Assembly (NCBI RefSeq): GCF_000002985.6
Contig: NC_003283.11
Span: forward strand, 6,510,001-6,574,000
Origin: Caenorhabditis elegans
Taxonomy: Eukaryota; Nematoda; Chromadorea; Rhabditida; Rhabditidae
Length of the DNA stretch: 64,000 nt
Direction: 5' to 3'
The notes beneath the pieces are model-generated. The model had not been told where the DNA came from, made no database searches, and was given only the letters and a program-made list of their open reading frames with translations. The position numbers and the translations under genes were made by a program. This document shows positions 48,301 to 58,603 of the stretch, piece by piece. Numbering within the stretch: the first letter of the stretch is position 1; every line of letters starts with the position of its first letter.

Positions 48301-50196
48301 AGTTAAGAATGATAGTATGAAGATGTTTTGAAGTTTGATAGGCTCAAACCATTGATCCAAACTTTACCAAGTTTTTACGTCATAAATATGTACTTAATAA
48401 TAATAATGCACGGTACAAAAGTGTATTCTCATAGTTAGTTTAATTTTGAAACGATAGGTTTCTACAGAACTTCAGAAAAAATTCAGACTGTACATATAAA
48501 GCTACTAGACTTTAATTTGTATTTCTTAAAGGTGGAGCTGCGTAAATGGGGATTTCGAAAATTGGATACATTTCTGAATTTCAGACTATTTTTTCCAGTT
48601 TAAGTATACTCCTAATTAGCGATACGCCACCTCCAACTTCCAAAAAATGTAGCTGAATGTTTTTAGGGACGTCATATTGTATTACATGAAATTAATCCGT
48701 GATGCAGTTATTAGAGTAATTGAAAGCTTATTTATTGAATACTGAAAGCTTAAAACTGTACAAATTTACAAATAATATTTCTTGTTATCTTCGTTGTTAT
48801 CACTTCCACAATTGCGTATATATTTGCATACGGTATTCGGATCAGCTTGCTCTCTAATTCCATTGATCAAAGTTAAAATGGCATCCAAGAGATCATCTTT
48901 GAGCACATCACATAAAGCTTTCACTATTGGTATTCCTGTTGGAGCTGATTGACAAACGTTCTGGAGATTTCAAAATTTTGGGTAATCGGGTACATTAACC
49001 TTACAGTAATAAATGGCTTTAGATTGTTTTTAACTTCATTTTCCAGCACAAGCAATTGAGACTGAACCAGGTAGAGGCCACTTGTGCACAACTGACAAAC
49101 TATATTCGGGGGGTTCTGAGAATTAGACGAGTTCGCTGAATTTTGGCACAACGCCATAGAAACCAGGGTCAGAAAAATTACTGAAAAATAGGAAGAGGAT
49201 ATCATTTTCGAAAAGAAAATGAAAATTGGAAGTAAATTCCTTCTTTTTATACAAACTTTAGATAACAAAAAAAAACACAGCTAGTAAAACATTAATGTTT
49301 TTTGTTTTGTTGAAATTTTCCCCGTGTTATCTCTTAAAATATTACGGGAAAGTAATTGTCGACACAGCTGACAATTATTCTAGTCTACCATAGAACTCAC
49401 TGAGTAGGAGAGTAATTATAATTATAATTAATAATAAAATTTCACACATATTATTTTGACCTAAAAACCGTATAGTTGAGCTTTCAGCGGAACGAATTAA
49501 ATTCCAGCCCTACTATAGTATAATCTTTATTTCAGATGGCCCAGAAGATCAGCATCAATCGTGGATTGGGTCTCGGCATGGCACAACTTGGGGCGTTTGC
49601 ACGAATGGGAATGATGATCAATGTGAGTGTCTGTGCCTCGCGTTTCTGTTGTACACGTTGGGTGTTCTAATTCCTATCGGGACAAACAGCGCAGACCGTT
49701 ATCGCAGCCCGGTCTATCTATTTTCCATCTTTTCTCTGCTTTTCTACCAAAATCATGGGGGTATAGCTCAGTGGCAGAGCATTCGACTGCAGATCGAGAG
49801 GTCCCTGGTTCAACTCCGGGTGCCCCCTAAATACTTTTTGTTTTTAACTATAAATAATGTTTTATTTTTTACTTTTATGATGTAGGTAAGCGCCATGGGT
49901 CCTCAAGACGGTCATGCAAACGGGGGCGTGGGAGAAGGTGGGATTGAGATGAGCAGGAAGTCAACGTGGCGAAGCGAAAATGATGAAATTAAAACAAGGA
50001 AGAGCACAGCTTTTGAACCAGATTTAGACTTTGATATGATAGATTTCAGACAGCCATCAGGTAAGAATTCTTTAAAAATTGTCCCTCGTATACCTTTTTT
50101 GAAGGTTCATCTCAATACCTTTATGGATTCGGTTTTGACAACAATGCATTCGGCTTGGCCGATGGACAGAGTGATGAAGATTCAGTCTTCATGTGA
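42348..50196 (+). CDS. Two-pore-domain potassium channel (TWK/K2P family)
   Basis: Leak K+ channel subunit. Ten exons (42348-42440, 42487-42588, 42981-43154, 43199-43307, 43362-43704, 43866-43933, 43980-44071, 49536-49622, 49886-50060, 50105-50196) give about 444 residues. Order: short cytosolic N terminus, M1 (about 36-60), extracellular cap with [12 protein letters not shown], pore loop 1 with filter PVGYG (158-162), M2-M3, pore loop 2 with TIGFGD (267-272), M4 ([18 protein letters not shown]), and a cytosolic tail ending DEDSVFM. Exon 3 could instead start at 42906 in the same frame, adding 25 residues. The 5.5-kb intron 7 contains a LINE remnant and three minus-strand saposin-like genes; intron 8 carries a tRNA-Cys. 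Filter position 1 is Pro where Thr is expected. I cannot say which twk number this is. Confidence 0.88.
44564..46030 (-). mobile_element. Decayed non-LTR retrotransposon (CR1/Jockey-like reverse transcriptase)
   Basis: Minus-strand reverse-transcriptase fragment in intron 7 of the K2P channel. Visible RT motifs in order: [58 protein letters not shown] and [10 protein letters not shown], the catalytic Asp pair. The frame breaks at about 45570-45600 (after FGIFVN) and again at about 45040-45090 before the C-terminal [10 protein letters not shown] segment. The 5' part with the endonuclease is missing. The 3' end on the minus strand is an (AAAT)n tail, read as TTTATTTATTTATTT on plus at 44568-44583. 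The element is 5'-truncated and dead. The host gene is read through on the other strand. Confidence 0.85.
46031..46704. other. Intronic spacer without a gene
   Basis: Lies between the LINE remnant and the first nested saposin-like gene. No open frame with homology. The stretch at about 46130-46270 has a more even base composition than its surroundings and could be another old repeat, but no terminal repeats are visible. Confidence 0.45.
46705..47126 (-). CDS. Saposin-like (SPP) secreted protein, nested gene 1
   Basis: Three exons (47126-47061, 47016-46900, 46854-46705) encode 110 residues, nested antisense in the K2P channel intron. A signal peptide ([17 protein letters not shown]) precedes a saposin-B fold with the canonical six cysteines: CTNC, then single Cys in RKCLH and FLCSM, and a final pair in ICEAFHFC. 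The spacing fits three disulfides. Nematode SPPs of this type are secreted in the intestine and act on membranes, often against bacteria. That role is inferred from family. All introns are short and in phase 0. Confidence 0.85.
47127..47766. other. Spacer between nested saposin-like genes 1 and 2
   Basis: About 640 bp holding the promoter of gene 1 (a TTTAAAA-type core on minus near 47168-47176) and the 3' flank of gene 2. No gene seen. Confidence 0.5.
47767..48195 (-). CDS. Saposin-like (SPP) secreted protein, nested gene 2
   Basis: Two exons (48195-48001, 47919-47767) encode 115 residues. The signal peptide covers about [18 protein letters not shown]. The six saposin cysteines are in FCELC, HICQL, VVCEV and ACTRLSIC; one extra Cys lies just before the domain (NCKMFC). 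A TATA box (TATAAATTG on minus, 48231-48239) lies 36-44 bases before the ATG. The single 81-bp intron contains a strong inverted repeat near its donor. Paralogous to the genes on either side, so the cluster probably arose by tandem duplication within the host intron. Confidence 0.86.
47962..47992 (-). repeat. 10-bp hairpin in the intron of saposin-like gene 2
   Basis: TAGGCTCTCC (47962-47971) and its exact complement (47983-47992) are separated by 11 bases. In the transcript the stem begins eight bases after the 5' splice site, so it could affect splicing or simply shorten the effective intron. Confidence 0.8.
48196..48765. other. Spacer between nested saposin-like genes 2 and 3
   Basis: About 570 bp with the gene 2 promoter and the 3' flank of gene 3. 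A TTTATT on plus near 48730 gives an AATAAA on minus for gene 3. No gene seen. Confidence 0.5.
48766..49205 (-). CDS. Saposin-like (SPP) secreted protein, nested gene 3
   Basis: Two exons (49205-49005, 48960-48766) encode 131 residues. The signal peptide covers [21 protein letters not shown] Ser/Asn-rich linker follows, then the saposin domain with six cysteines ([23 protein letters not shown]) and a polar tail [13 protein letters not shown] longer in-frame start at 49268 is excluded by a TATA box (TATAAAAAG on minus, 49243-49251) that puts transcription start just upstream of 49205. Same orientation and intron position as gene 2. Confidence 0.85.
49757..49828 (+). tRNA. tRNA-Cys (anticodon GCA)
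   Basis: 72 nt. The acceptor stem GGGGGTA pairs with TGCCCCC (one G-T pair), discriminator T. The D arm is TAGCTCAGTGG, the anticodon loop CTGCAGA has anticodon GCA, and the T arm contains GGTTCAACTCC. It lies in intron 8 of the K2P channel gene on the same strand, so pol III and pol II transcribe through the same DNA. A short T run follows within 15 bases. Confidence 0.96.
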
Positions 50197-50227
50197 ACTT
50201 TTTTGATATTTCATTAAACAAAACACT

Positions 50228-51492
50228 TTAAATAAAATAAACGATAATTGTAATAATCAATCCAAATATTGTGCTAAAAATTCTAGAAGATGTGTTAGGA
50301 TCGTTTTCGAAGCTTCCATTGCAGAAGTCCTGAAAATTCGGTGTTTAAAAAATTATGCAATATTCATAAAACAAACCCTAGAGCATGTGCATTTAATTTC
50401 TCCAGGAAGAGCGTCGTCAATTGTAATATTTGAAAAATCAAGACTGGTGCAGAGGGTCTGAACAGCTTTTAATTTTAATTTACAATTTAAAAATGCAAAA
50501 TCCAAAAACTTACTACATTGAGAAAAGCCTCGTCCATAGATTTTTCTACGCAACCTTTAATCATAATTGCCTTTTGATCCGGTTTGTTCACATTTTCAAC
50601 AACTAAACGAATGTAGCATGAAGTTAATGAGGGGCAGATATAGTCAACATAGTTGTCTGCAAAAATTCATTGATCGAAATAGTAAATTTTTTTTTTTTTA
50701 ATCTCAATTTCTCTATTAGTATCTTGCACTCGAGACCACAGTTCGAAAGGCCATATCATTGTTCAACGTAATGCAATAAAAACGACAGCTTACCTAACGA
50801 AAAATATTCTGAATATATTCTCTTAATTTGAGATAGTAAATTCAGATTATAAAAAAAAGTAAATTCAGATTATGTTCATTTTGAAACTTAACATAATTAT
50901 AGACCAAAACTTAACATAATTATAGACCAAAAAATTTTGATCTTCCTAGATATCTAAAAAAACACATAACTTTAAGTTGAAAAAATAATCAAAACCCGTG
51001 TTGTACTTTCGAATTTTTGTTCTGAAAAAAATGTTTCAAAAAATGAACATGTAGCCCGATACAAAAATTTCAGAAAAATGGCTTGCCGGTATCTGGTTTT
51101 TTAAAAAATGTTTTTAAATCGATTAACGGAATTCCTTTATTGTGTTCTTGTATATTTTTACTACTATGATTTAGAAATAATTTTGAAAAAAAAATCGCAC
51201 TAGAATCCGGTGGCTTTCTTGAACAAAAGTTTTCAGCTCGCAAAAACATTAGATAATTTTAAGAAAACAGTTTATAAATGTCGTACGATTTAAAATAGAT
51301 AATAGGAAACTTTTTTTTTTAATTCAAAAACGTAATAAAATCATAACAAGAAATTTAAAATAGAATTATTTTACTCAAACCTTTCTCAACTCCAAACTCT
51401 GACGCTCCTCCAAAACATTTTATAGAATAAGCCGAATTGAAACAATAAGCTATGAATACAAAACAAGAGAATAAACTAAAATATGATGGCAT
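50228..51492 (-). CDS. ET-module, probably GPI-anchored, secreted protein
   Basis: Four exons (51492-51381, 50656-50514, 50457-50377, 50329-50228) encode 145 residues. A signal peptide (about [18 protein letters not shown]) precedes one Cys-rich module ([36 protein letters not shown]) matching the nematode ET module, a Ly6-like disulfide fold. The C terminus is a hydrophobic tail ([17 protein letters not shown]) ending at the stop, as in GPI-anchor signals. Function is unknown; the family is expanded in Caenorhabditis. The stop lies 31 bp from the stop of the convergent K2P channel. Intron 1 is 724 bp and contains two short tandem duplications. Confidence 0.8.
50231..50236 (+). promoter_or_regulatory. 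Polyadenylation signal of the K2P channel gene
   Basis: AATAAA 35 bases after the channel stop codon. It falls inside the last codons of the ET-module gene on the opposite strand, so the two transcripts must overlap. Confidence 0.65.
50883..50931. repeat. Tandem duplication in the ET-module gene intron
   Basis: Two copies of a unit of about 24 bases containing AACTTAACATAATTATAGAC lie head to tail. A second, shorter duplication (AAATTCAGATTA, twice) lies just upstream at about 50839-50872. Both look like local slippage. Confidence 0.8.
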
Positions 51493-52047
51493 TGCAATAC
51501 AATATAGACAATTTGTGAAAATAGCTCAACAGGAGACAAATAAAAGTGAAACCTGATGGATTAACACTTTCACAATGCATTGAAAAAGGGTGAACGAGAA
51601 TTTGGTATGGACGCAAAATGGGTATTCACTAATAGGAAAGTTGATGTTTCGGGAAAGTTCCTGTTAGAAATTGGAGAATATTTGGAAGATTTTAGGGTAA
51701 TTGCTCTGGAAAAAAAGGTGCGGGATAACCTTTTGAAGATCTGTATCAGGAGTATTTTGTAACCCATTGAGAATGTCATAGTTTCCCCATTTTCATGCAA
51801 AATACCTAGATCTTCCGGTGACGATAAAAGGTCTTTCTTGTTTTGGAAATTGTCTTTTGTATTTTCAATTGAACATTATTGTTTTTTTTAATATCAAATA
51901 AGATTTTAGGGATCCAGAAACCATTTCGACTAATTTTCAGTAAAAGTTATTCAATCTGTAAAAGTTTTATTAAATTCCACAAGTAGAAGAATACAATTTA
52001 TTTTTAAATCACTCGTTAAAATACTTTTTCCAAACTGTTTATACAGA
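51493..52047. other. Divergent spacer
   Basis: Upstream regions of the ET-module gene (minus) and the first DUF268 gene (plus). The overlapping frames at 51570-51800 have no domain. TTTATACAG one base before the ATG at 52048 is a plausible trans-splice acceptor. Confidence 0.5.
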
Positions 52048-54181
52048 ATGTGTAATTATACAGACAGTATGATAAATAGAGCAAAAACGCCAGCTCCGTG
52101 TCACAGCCTATTTCCCGTTTTAATTGCAATTGGAATTTTATGTTTCATACTCACAATGTAAGTTAAACAATTTTTTTTGCCAATCATCAATATTCGTTCT
52201 ATTTTTTAGAATTACAAACACTGGAAATTCAAAATATCTCGAAAAACTGAAGTCCCGGCTACGATATCCTTCAATATTCGTAGAAGTGCCGAATTCAATT
52301 GAATACAATTTAAACGAATATAATGTGAAAACACACAAAGGATATGTTTCAATGCATCAATTGAATGAAAGGGTGAATTTTTAATATCCAAAAAATTTGC
52401 AATCGACAGTTGCCGAAATTACTAAATCAAAAAAAATTGGCAATCAATTATTTCTTCTGGATCGAAAGTTTCCGCAATTTTTCGGCAGCTGTTAAATATA
52501 TAATTTTGTTAAAGTGATATTTTGTTTTGAGAAAATAATGGCACAATTATGGCACAAACCTGGTACTGTAAGAGTACTGTAGTTTTAGTAAAAAGAGTGG
52601 TTGCCTTTTGAAGGGGTTAGAGAATCACTAATTTCCGTGAGCCACAAAATTATGATTTTTATAATAAAAAGTCGTATTACTTCTGGTGTACAAAATTCTC
52701 GGATATCAAATCGTAAATCCGACATTACCGGTACCGACTCTTCGAATGTTCAACGAACCAACGTGTGGTATTATATTTTCCGAATGGCTCAGAGTGTCAA
52801 AAGAAGAACAACCAAACTATCCGCCAAAACAAATTCCATCTGGAGACTCCGACGCATTCCTCTTATTCGGTTATGTCGCAATAAACAACGAAGTAAGTCT
52901 GTTTGAAAGTGAAGCTTTAAATCCTTTAATTACAGTGGTATATAAATGATAAGAATTCGGCATCTGGACAAAAGCCGAAAAACTGGAACAAAATATCAGA
53001 GCTAATGGAATATCCAAAAGAAAAGTTGGCCGATGTGGCGTATCACACAGAAGCTTGTAAGTTCAAAAATGACACATAAACCTAAACTTTGGTAGATCCT
53101 TCAGTAGTTTGTTGTCGAAATCATAGCTATAACTATAGAACATAATATTTGAAATGAATCAAAATAATAGTAACAATTAAAAGTGGACAATCCACCATTT
53201 CAACAATCCAATTTCTTGAACATTTTTGAGGGATTTCATGCGTTCATATTGCATATTATTGTGCTTCTAGCAATTTTAGAATTTTTCGGGAATTCACGGA
53301 ACATTTCATGTGCAAATTGTTGTAATACTGCTGCGATATTTTTCTTGAAATCAAAAAATCCAACTCAACCCCTCGAATTCAATGGCACAATACTATGCCA
53401 GACTATTTAAACAGCGTGTGTCTTTCTAAACCATCGTTCTTTAATTATTTGACTAGTTGTCTTTTTCAGTGTCTGTGTTTTATGCAATGGATACTCATCG
53501 ATTGGATGGAATGAGTGGTGTTGTCATTGGAAGTATGCAACCGTGGGTTGAAGTTATGGCACTCAGACAGGTAGGGAACTGTAAAGTTAAAGAATAAAAA
53601 AACAGTTTGGCATTTCAGGAGCGTTGAGAATATTGACAGTGGAATACAATACATTGGAAATTCAAGAAACGTTCAAAAATCGACTCTCGTCAATTCTCCC
53701 TACGGATTTTGTTACGAATTGGCAAAAGTAAGTTTATCACAGAAACTTCACTACAAATCGACATTATACAGCTATACCGAATCATTTGATTTTGCTGCTT
53801 CATTTTCATCAATCGAACATTTTGGATTGGGACGCTATGGTGATCCAATTGATCCTATCGGGGATTTGAGAGAAATGTTAAAAATTAAATGTATTCTTAA
53901 AAAAGGAGGTTTGAGATTTAGGACGGCAATATTTAAACTTCAATTTTAACCACTTTCCAGGATTACTGTTTCTCGGTGTTCCAATTGGAACCGATGCGAT
54001 CTCATATAATGTTCATAGAATCTACGGTCCCGTTCGATTAGCACTGATGATGTATGGTTTCGAATGGATTGGCACATTTTCTGGGGATCAAGAGAAATCA
54101 TTTGATCTTAATTCAATACGACTTCACGAGAAAGATCTATTTGCATTGTCACAATATACAATGGTTTTGAGAAAACTTTAA
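52048..54181 (+). pseudogene. DUF268 methyltransferase-like protein, copy A, with damaged splice sites
   Basis: Paralog of copy B (56576-58603), a Caenorhabditis DUF268 protein. The family has a methyltransferase-like fold; substrate unknown. Exons: 52048-52157 (N-terminal membrane anchor), 52210-52372, 52686-52892, 52936-53056, 53470-53570, 53606 or 53619-53727, 53772-53908, 53961-54181. The C-terminal half is intact: VVIGSMQPWVEV, ILTVEYNTLEIQ, DFAASFSSIEHFGLGRYGDP, REMLKIKC, HRIYGPVRLALMMYGFEW, MVLRKL. Two problems stand out. The acceptor before exon 3 reads TTCTG|GTG where copy B has TTCTAG|GT, and no in-phase AG replaces it. The intron after exon 5 has lost a phase-1 G at its donor; frame survives only through a 35-bp intron ending at AACAG (53605). 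A recent pseudogene or a gene with odd splicing. Confidence 0.6.
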
Positions 54182-54231
54182 TCTAAGAATTTACAATTTT
54201 CCTGAACCAAAAAGTTTTTTCCAAAATGTAT

Positions 54232-54538
54232 GATTAAATTTATTCTCATCTGTACCTTTTCTCCCTCAGTCAATTTCTTCTGTTCCCATCACTGAGGGAC
54301 CAGTCTCCGCCCCTCTCTTCGCATTGTATAAAAGGGAGCCTCGGACTTTCCACACAGTTATTGTCCTCCTCTCCCATCTTGTCAACCTTCTATTTTTACT
54401 GCTTTCCTTTCTAATCCTGTTGAATCTATTATTCCAATAAACTAACTCCCGTGTTGAAAGGTGTTAAACCACTGTGTACATAATTTTTTACAGTTGTTGC
54501 ACTAGAAAATTATTGGGACGTCCCAGGACATTGTCACA
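54232..54538 (+). mobile_element. Possible solo LTR or LTR fragment
   Basis: A stretch with compact pol II signals and no gene. TATAAAAG lies at 54327-54334 and AATAAA at 54437-54442, 110 bp later, followed by a GT-rich GTGTTG. The segment ends in GGGACGTCCC (a palindrome at 54515-54524) and TTGTCACA. This is the U3-R-U5 order of an LTR. I found no clear TG start matching the CA end and no target duplication, so the left boundary is a guess. It may be a fragment or a short noncoding transcription unit. Confidence 0.35.
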
Positions 54539-56575
54539 TTTTCGAGTTGAAAACAAATCTGAATACTTACAAATCTAAAATGGTTTGTACTAACTCCCTA
54601 TGGTTTGTACTAACGCGTACACAGTCTGTGATGTATTTGTTAATAATAAAAATTCCATCTCGTAATATATTCATAACAAATACACATTGCACGACCTTTT
54701 GCTCTATTTCCCTAATGTAGCCTATTCTTCCTGTACAGGATGAACATGAAATTCTATTCCAAATACTTTTTTATGTTCACGAAATCGTAATATTTTTTCT
54801 GAATCTCAGCTAATATAACATCTACAACTATTGATTTCTCTGCTTTAGCTTGAATAAAATTATAAAATCTCGCGAATCTCAAAAATGAAACAAACATCCA
54901 ATCTGCCAATTTCACTATTCAATTTTTTGTTTGAAAAAATTTTGAATTTTCAGTGAAATCAGACACTTTGGACGTTTCAATATTTTTACATTGTCCATCA
55001 ATAATATTTGTGTAACGAATTTGAAAAAAAATGCAACAAAGCACATTACCCTGCTTGTAATAAATCTCCTAATTAATTGTTTAGTTGTGTAAACATGAAA
55101 CGCATTTTTTTAATTTTTCAGGCGCCCGATATTTTGTTCCATTTAATCATTCAATTTTTCAAATCTTACCCTTTGTTTGAGAACACTTTAATCTGACTAC
55201 ACATCAACATTCTCAAATAAAAATTTACCAAAAACAAAATGATTTTTCTTCAAGAACATCAATTTAATACGGGGAAAACAATCGTCTTTTTAACTGTAAA
55301 TAGTTAATTTTACTTTTTCAATTAGAAATGTCTCCATAAATATTTTATGAAAATCTCCTTTCTCTGGAGCTATGTATCTCCTCGGACACCCAAGATTAAA
55401 AGATGTAATCAGCTAAAAACTTGTTAACTTCTAACCCACGATATTTAATCAATTAAAAGTTGAGGATATCTAGGTTAAGAAACTAGATATATTATTCTTG
55501 GACAAAGTAATGACTCATCAGGCTTAACATTCAATGGCTTGATTGCGGTTGTTATCAAAGATACTTTATATTTCTGTCAACTTTTAAATAAATGCCAACT
55601 TTTATGCAATCTTTCTGCCTACTATGTAAGTCTGTAAGTATACAAAAAATACTCAATTTTGGTTAGGAGTTGTGTATAAAAAATTCGAAAAGACGAATGA
55701 ATAGTCTTCAATTCAAGAAAGTACTATTATAAATTTTCAAATGAAAATTTGAGCAAAAATGTTGAATTTTTCCACATCTGCTGCCAGTCAACGTAAAAAA
55801 TATAGAAATGAATTCTGATTATACATTTATTAAACAGTTTGGTGAAATAGGAAATAAATCGAAAAATAATTGTTTGTAGAAAATGAAAATGAGTGAAGTT
55901 AAGAATTTAACAGTAAAAAGAAAAAACCTTTTCAATTTCATCCGTTTGTTTTATTTAGAATGAATAACCACACTCATATTATTAATCTTTTCTCAACGTG
56001 TATTCAATATGTATTGTTAATGTAAACAAAAGGGTGTGCCCATTTGAATCTAAAGTATGTTTCATTACACCTTTATCAGTCACTATTTGGCACACCGTCA
56101 TTATGCGTTAACCCACTTTTCTTCGTTCATTGATTTTCCGCCTTGCTCAAAAGCTCAATGCCACGTTCTAAAAACTGGAGCCCTTGCCAATTAAATCACA
56201 AAATATTTCGAATTTTAATTAATAGTTTGTAGATATATATACATCAAGTTCAATCTGAAATTTTCATCAGCAATACAATTTTTGAAAAAAAATTATAGTT
56301 CCCTGATGAAATGAAGATTTTTTTCTTAATTTAATGATTTCTTGAAACTTTTTAAAGGCTTTTTTAAAAATAAAGTTTTAGTTATTTGCAATTTTAGTAT
56401 AAATTGATTAAGAATAAACATCATTCCAGACAATATTCTGGGAATAACTATTTCATTTCTCCGAACTACTCGATTCTTTTATTATTGGTCACAGTTTGAT
56501 TGCTCAGCAATACAAACAGAACAACTAACCACCAATCATTAGTTGTTTCTCTTTTCAGACAAAGGCTTTCCAAAT
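54539..56575. other. Gene-free interval between the DUF268 copies
   Basis: About 2 kb, very AT-rich, no open frame with homology and no structured repeat that I can see. The end near 56576 has TCTCTTTTCAG (56549-56559), a likely trans-splice acceptor for copy B. Confidence 0.55.
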
Positions 56576-58603
56576 ATGAATAACAGAGCACATCCGTTTT
56601 TATGTCCGTCTCGATTTTATCCAATTTTACTCATAGTTGGCTTGTTTCTAATGATAACAATTTTGTGAGTTATTTTCCCCAAACATTAATAGAAAATGTG
56701 AAATTAGTTTAATGTTTCCAATTATTTTCAGGTTTTTAAATGATAGTAATTCTGTGCGAAGCTTGAAAAATTCGATCTCGAGGATCAAACTGCCGGATCC
56801 ATTTCCCGCTGTGAACCTCAAGGAATACAAAATTAAAACTTATAGAGGATATGTATCAATGGATGAATTGAACGAAAATGTAAGTTTTTTTCACATTTCT
56901 TGTTTAAAATATTTATTCTAGGTTTTCAAAAAATTTGGTTACGAAATTACTCGGCCCACTTATCCGGTGCCCACAGTTCGGATGATCAACGAGCCAACAT
57001 GTGAAGAGGTAAATTATCATGAAATATATATTTTTTAATATGAATTTTATTGAAGGTGTTCTTTGCGTGGCAAAAAATCTCCGAGCAACCACAACCAAAA
57101 TTTCCTCCAAAAACAATTCCGGCAGAGCGAATGAATGAATTCTTATTGTATAACTACACAGCGCTGAGTGATGTATGTGAGAAACAATTTTTTTCAGAAA
57201 AAAATTTCTTAATTTCAGTGGTATATCAACGATAAAAACTCAGAAAAAGGAGAGAAGCCAAGAAATTGGGAAAATCTTTCCGAACTCATCAAGTGGCCAA
57301 GAGCAAAGTTAGGGGGATTGGCGTATGGATCAGATGGAGGTGGAAACAATTTAATTTTAAATTTCTTCAATAAAAATGGAGTATTTCAGTGTCAATATAC
57401 GACGCTATGCATGCCTACCGGCTTGATGGAAAGAGTGGTGTTGTTATTGGAAGTATGCAACCATGGGTTGAAGTTTCAGCTCTTCAAAGTGGTTAGTGTT
57501 TTGCAAGGCTTCGCATATACATAGATACGCTGCTGTAACAAAAATAAACATAAAAATTATTTTACAGGTGCTTCCAAAGTTCTCACTGTTGAATATAACA
57601 AATTGACTATTCAGGAAGAATTCAGGGATAGAATGTCTTCCATTCTTCCTATCGATTTTGTGAAAAATTGGCGGGAGTAAGCTTTTTAAATTAAAAAGAT
57701 TCAAGAGACTGTAAAAATGTTACTTTAATATTTTGTTCCCAAAATTTAAAAATCGAAAAGATACAGAAACCAGCTCAGGGGCGCGCGGCAATTGCCGATC
57801 AGCAATTCTGAAAAATGAGTCAAAGTGGCATTTTTTCCAATAATTTTCATCACAATTTAGGTACAGAATTTAGATAAACATCTATATTCATCTGACAATA
57901 GCCCTTATCTTGATAGAAACAAACGGAAAGCCGCTCAAAAATTGTCTGAAAGTTTGAAAAAAAAACATTAGAGAAACTATCGATATTTTTTCAAGCAAAT
58001 TTTAGACATTTTTGAGCGGGTTTTCAATTATTTATATCAAAACAGAAACCATTATCAAATAAAGCACGTATTTTCTATATTCGGTCACAGAATTGTCATG
58101 AAAAATATTCGGGAATCCCGCCACATTGGCTTTTATGCTGATTGGCAAGTGCCGCGCACTTATTAAGTTTGCTAATATGTATTACATAATTGAAACATTT
58201 TCAGCTATGCTGGAACGTTTGATTTTGCTGCATCCTTCTCTTCTATAGAGCATTCTGGATTAGGAAGATACGGTGATCCAGTTGATCCGCTTGGTGACTT
58301 GAGAGAAATGCTAAAAATCAAATGTGTCTTGAAACCAGGAGGTAATGGAAATATTTTCAACCCAAGAAAACACATTGTTTAGGACTGTTATTCATCGGTT
58401 TTCCATTGGGAACGGATTCTATTCAATACAACGCGCATAGAATTTATGGATCAATTCGACTTGCTATGATGATGTACGGTTTCGAATGGCTTGACACATT
58501 CTCCGGAGACAAGGAAGAAGCAAATGATCTTACTTCTGATCGACTTCATTCAAAACCCATATTTGGACAGATTCAGAATACATTGGTTTTAAGGAAACTG
58601 TAA
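56576..58603 (+). CDS. DUF268 methyltransferase-like protein, copy B
   Basis: Nine exons (56576-56664, 56732-56879, 56922-57008, 57056-57172, 57219-57339, 57390-57491, 57568-57676, 58205-58341, 58383-58603) give 376 residues with every junction in phase. An N-terminal membrane anchor (FYPILLIVGLFLMITIL) suggests a type II Golgi or ER protein. The DUF268 part follows: VVIGSMQPWVEV and VLTVEYNKL resemble a Rossmann SAM-binding core, DFAASFSSIEHSGLGRYGDP is the family signature, and VLKPGGLLFIGFPLG resembles methyltransferase motif III. It ends VLRKL. Substrate unknown. Intron 7 holds a long foldback element (57780-58158). Compared with copy A it has one extra intron between exons 3 and 4. Confidence 0.88.
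57780..58158. mobile_element. Foldback (palindromic) element in the DUF268 copy B intron
   Basis: Outer arms: GCGCGGCAATTGCCGATCAG on the left (from 57783) and the complement of GCGCGGCACTTGCCAATCAG on the right (ending 58157). Inner arms: CCGCTCAAAAATTGTCTG (57931-57948) against the complement at about 58001-58019. The whole 379-bp unit can fold into one long imperfect hairpin around an A/T-rich centre, the structure of a non-autonomous MITE-like element. Confidence 0.75.
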
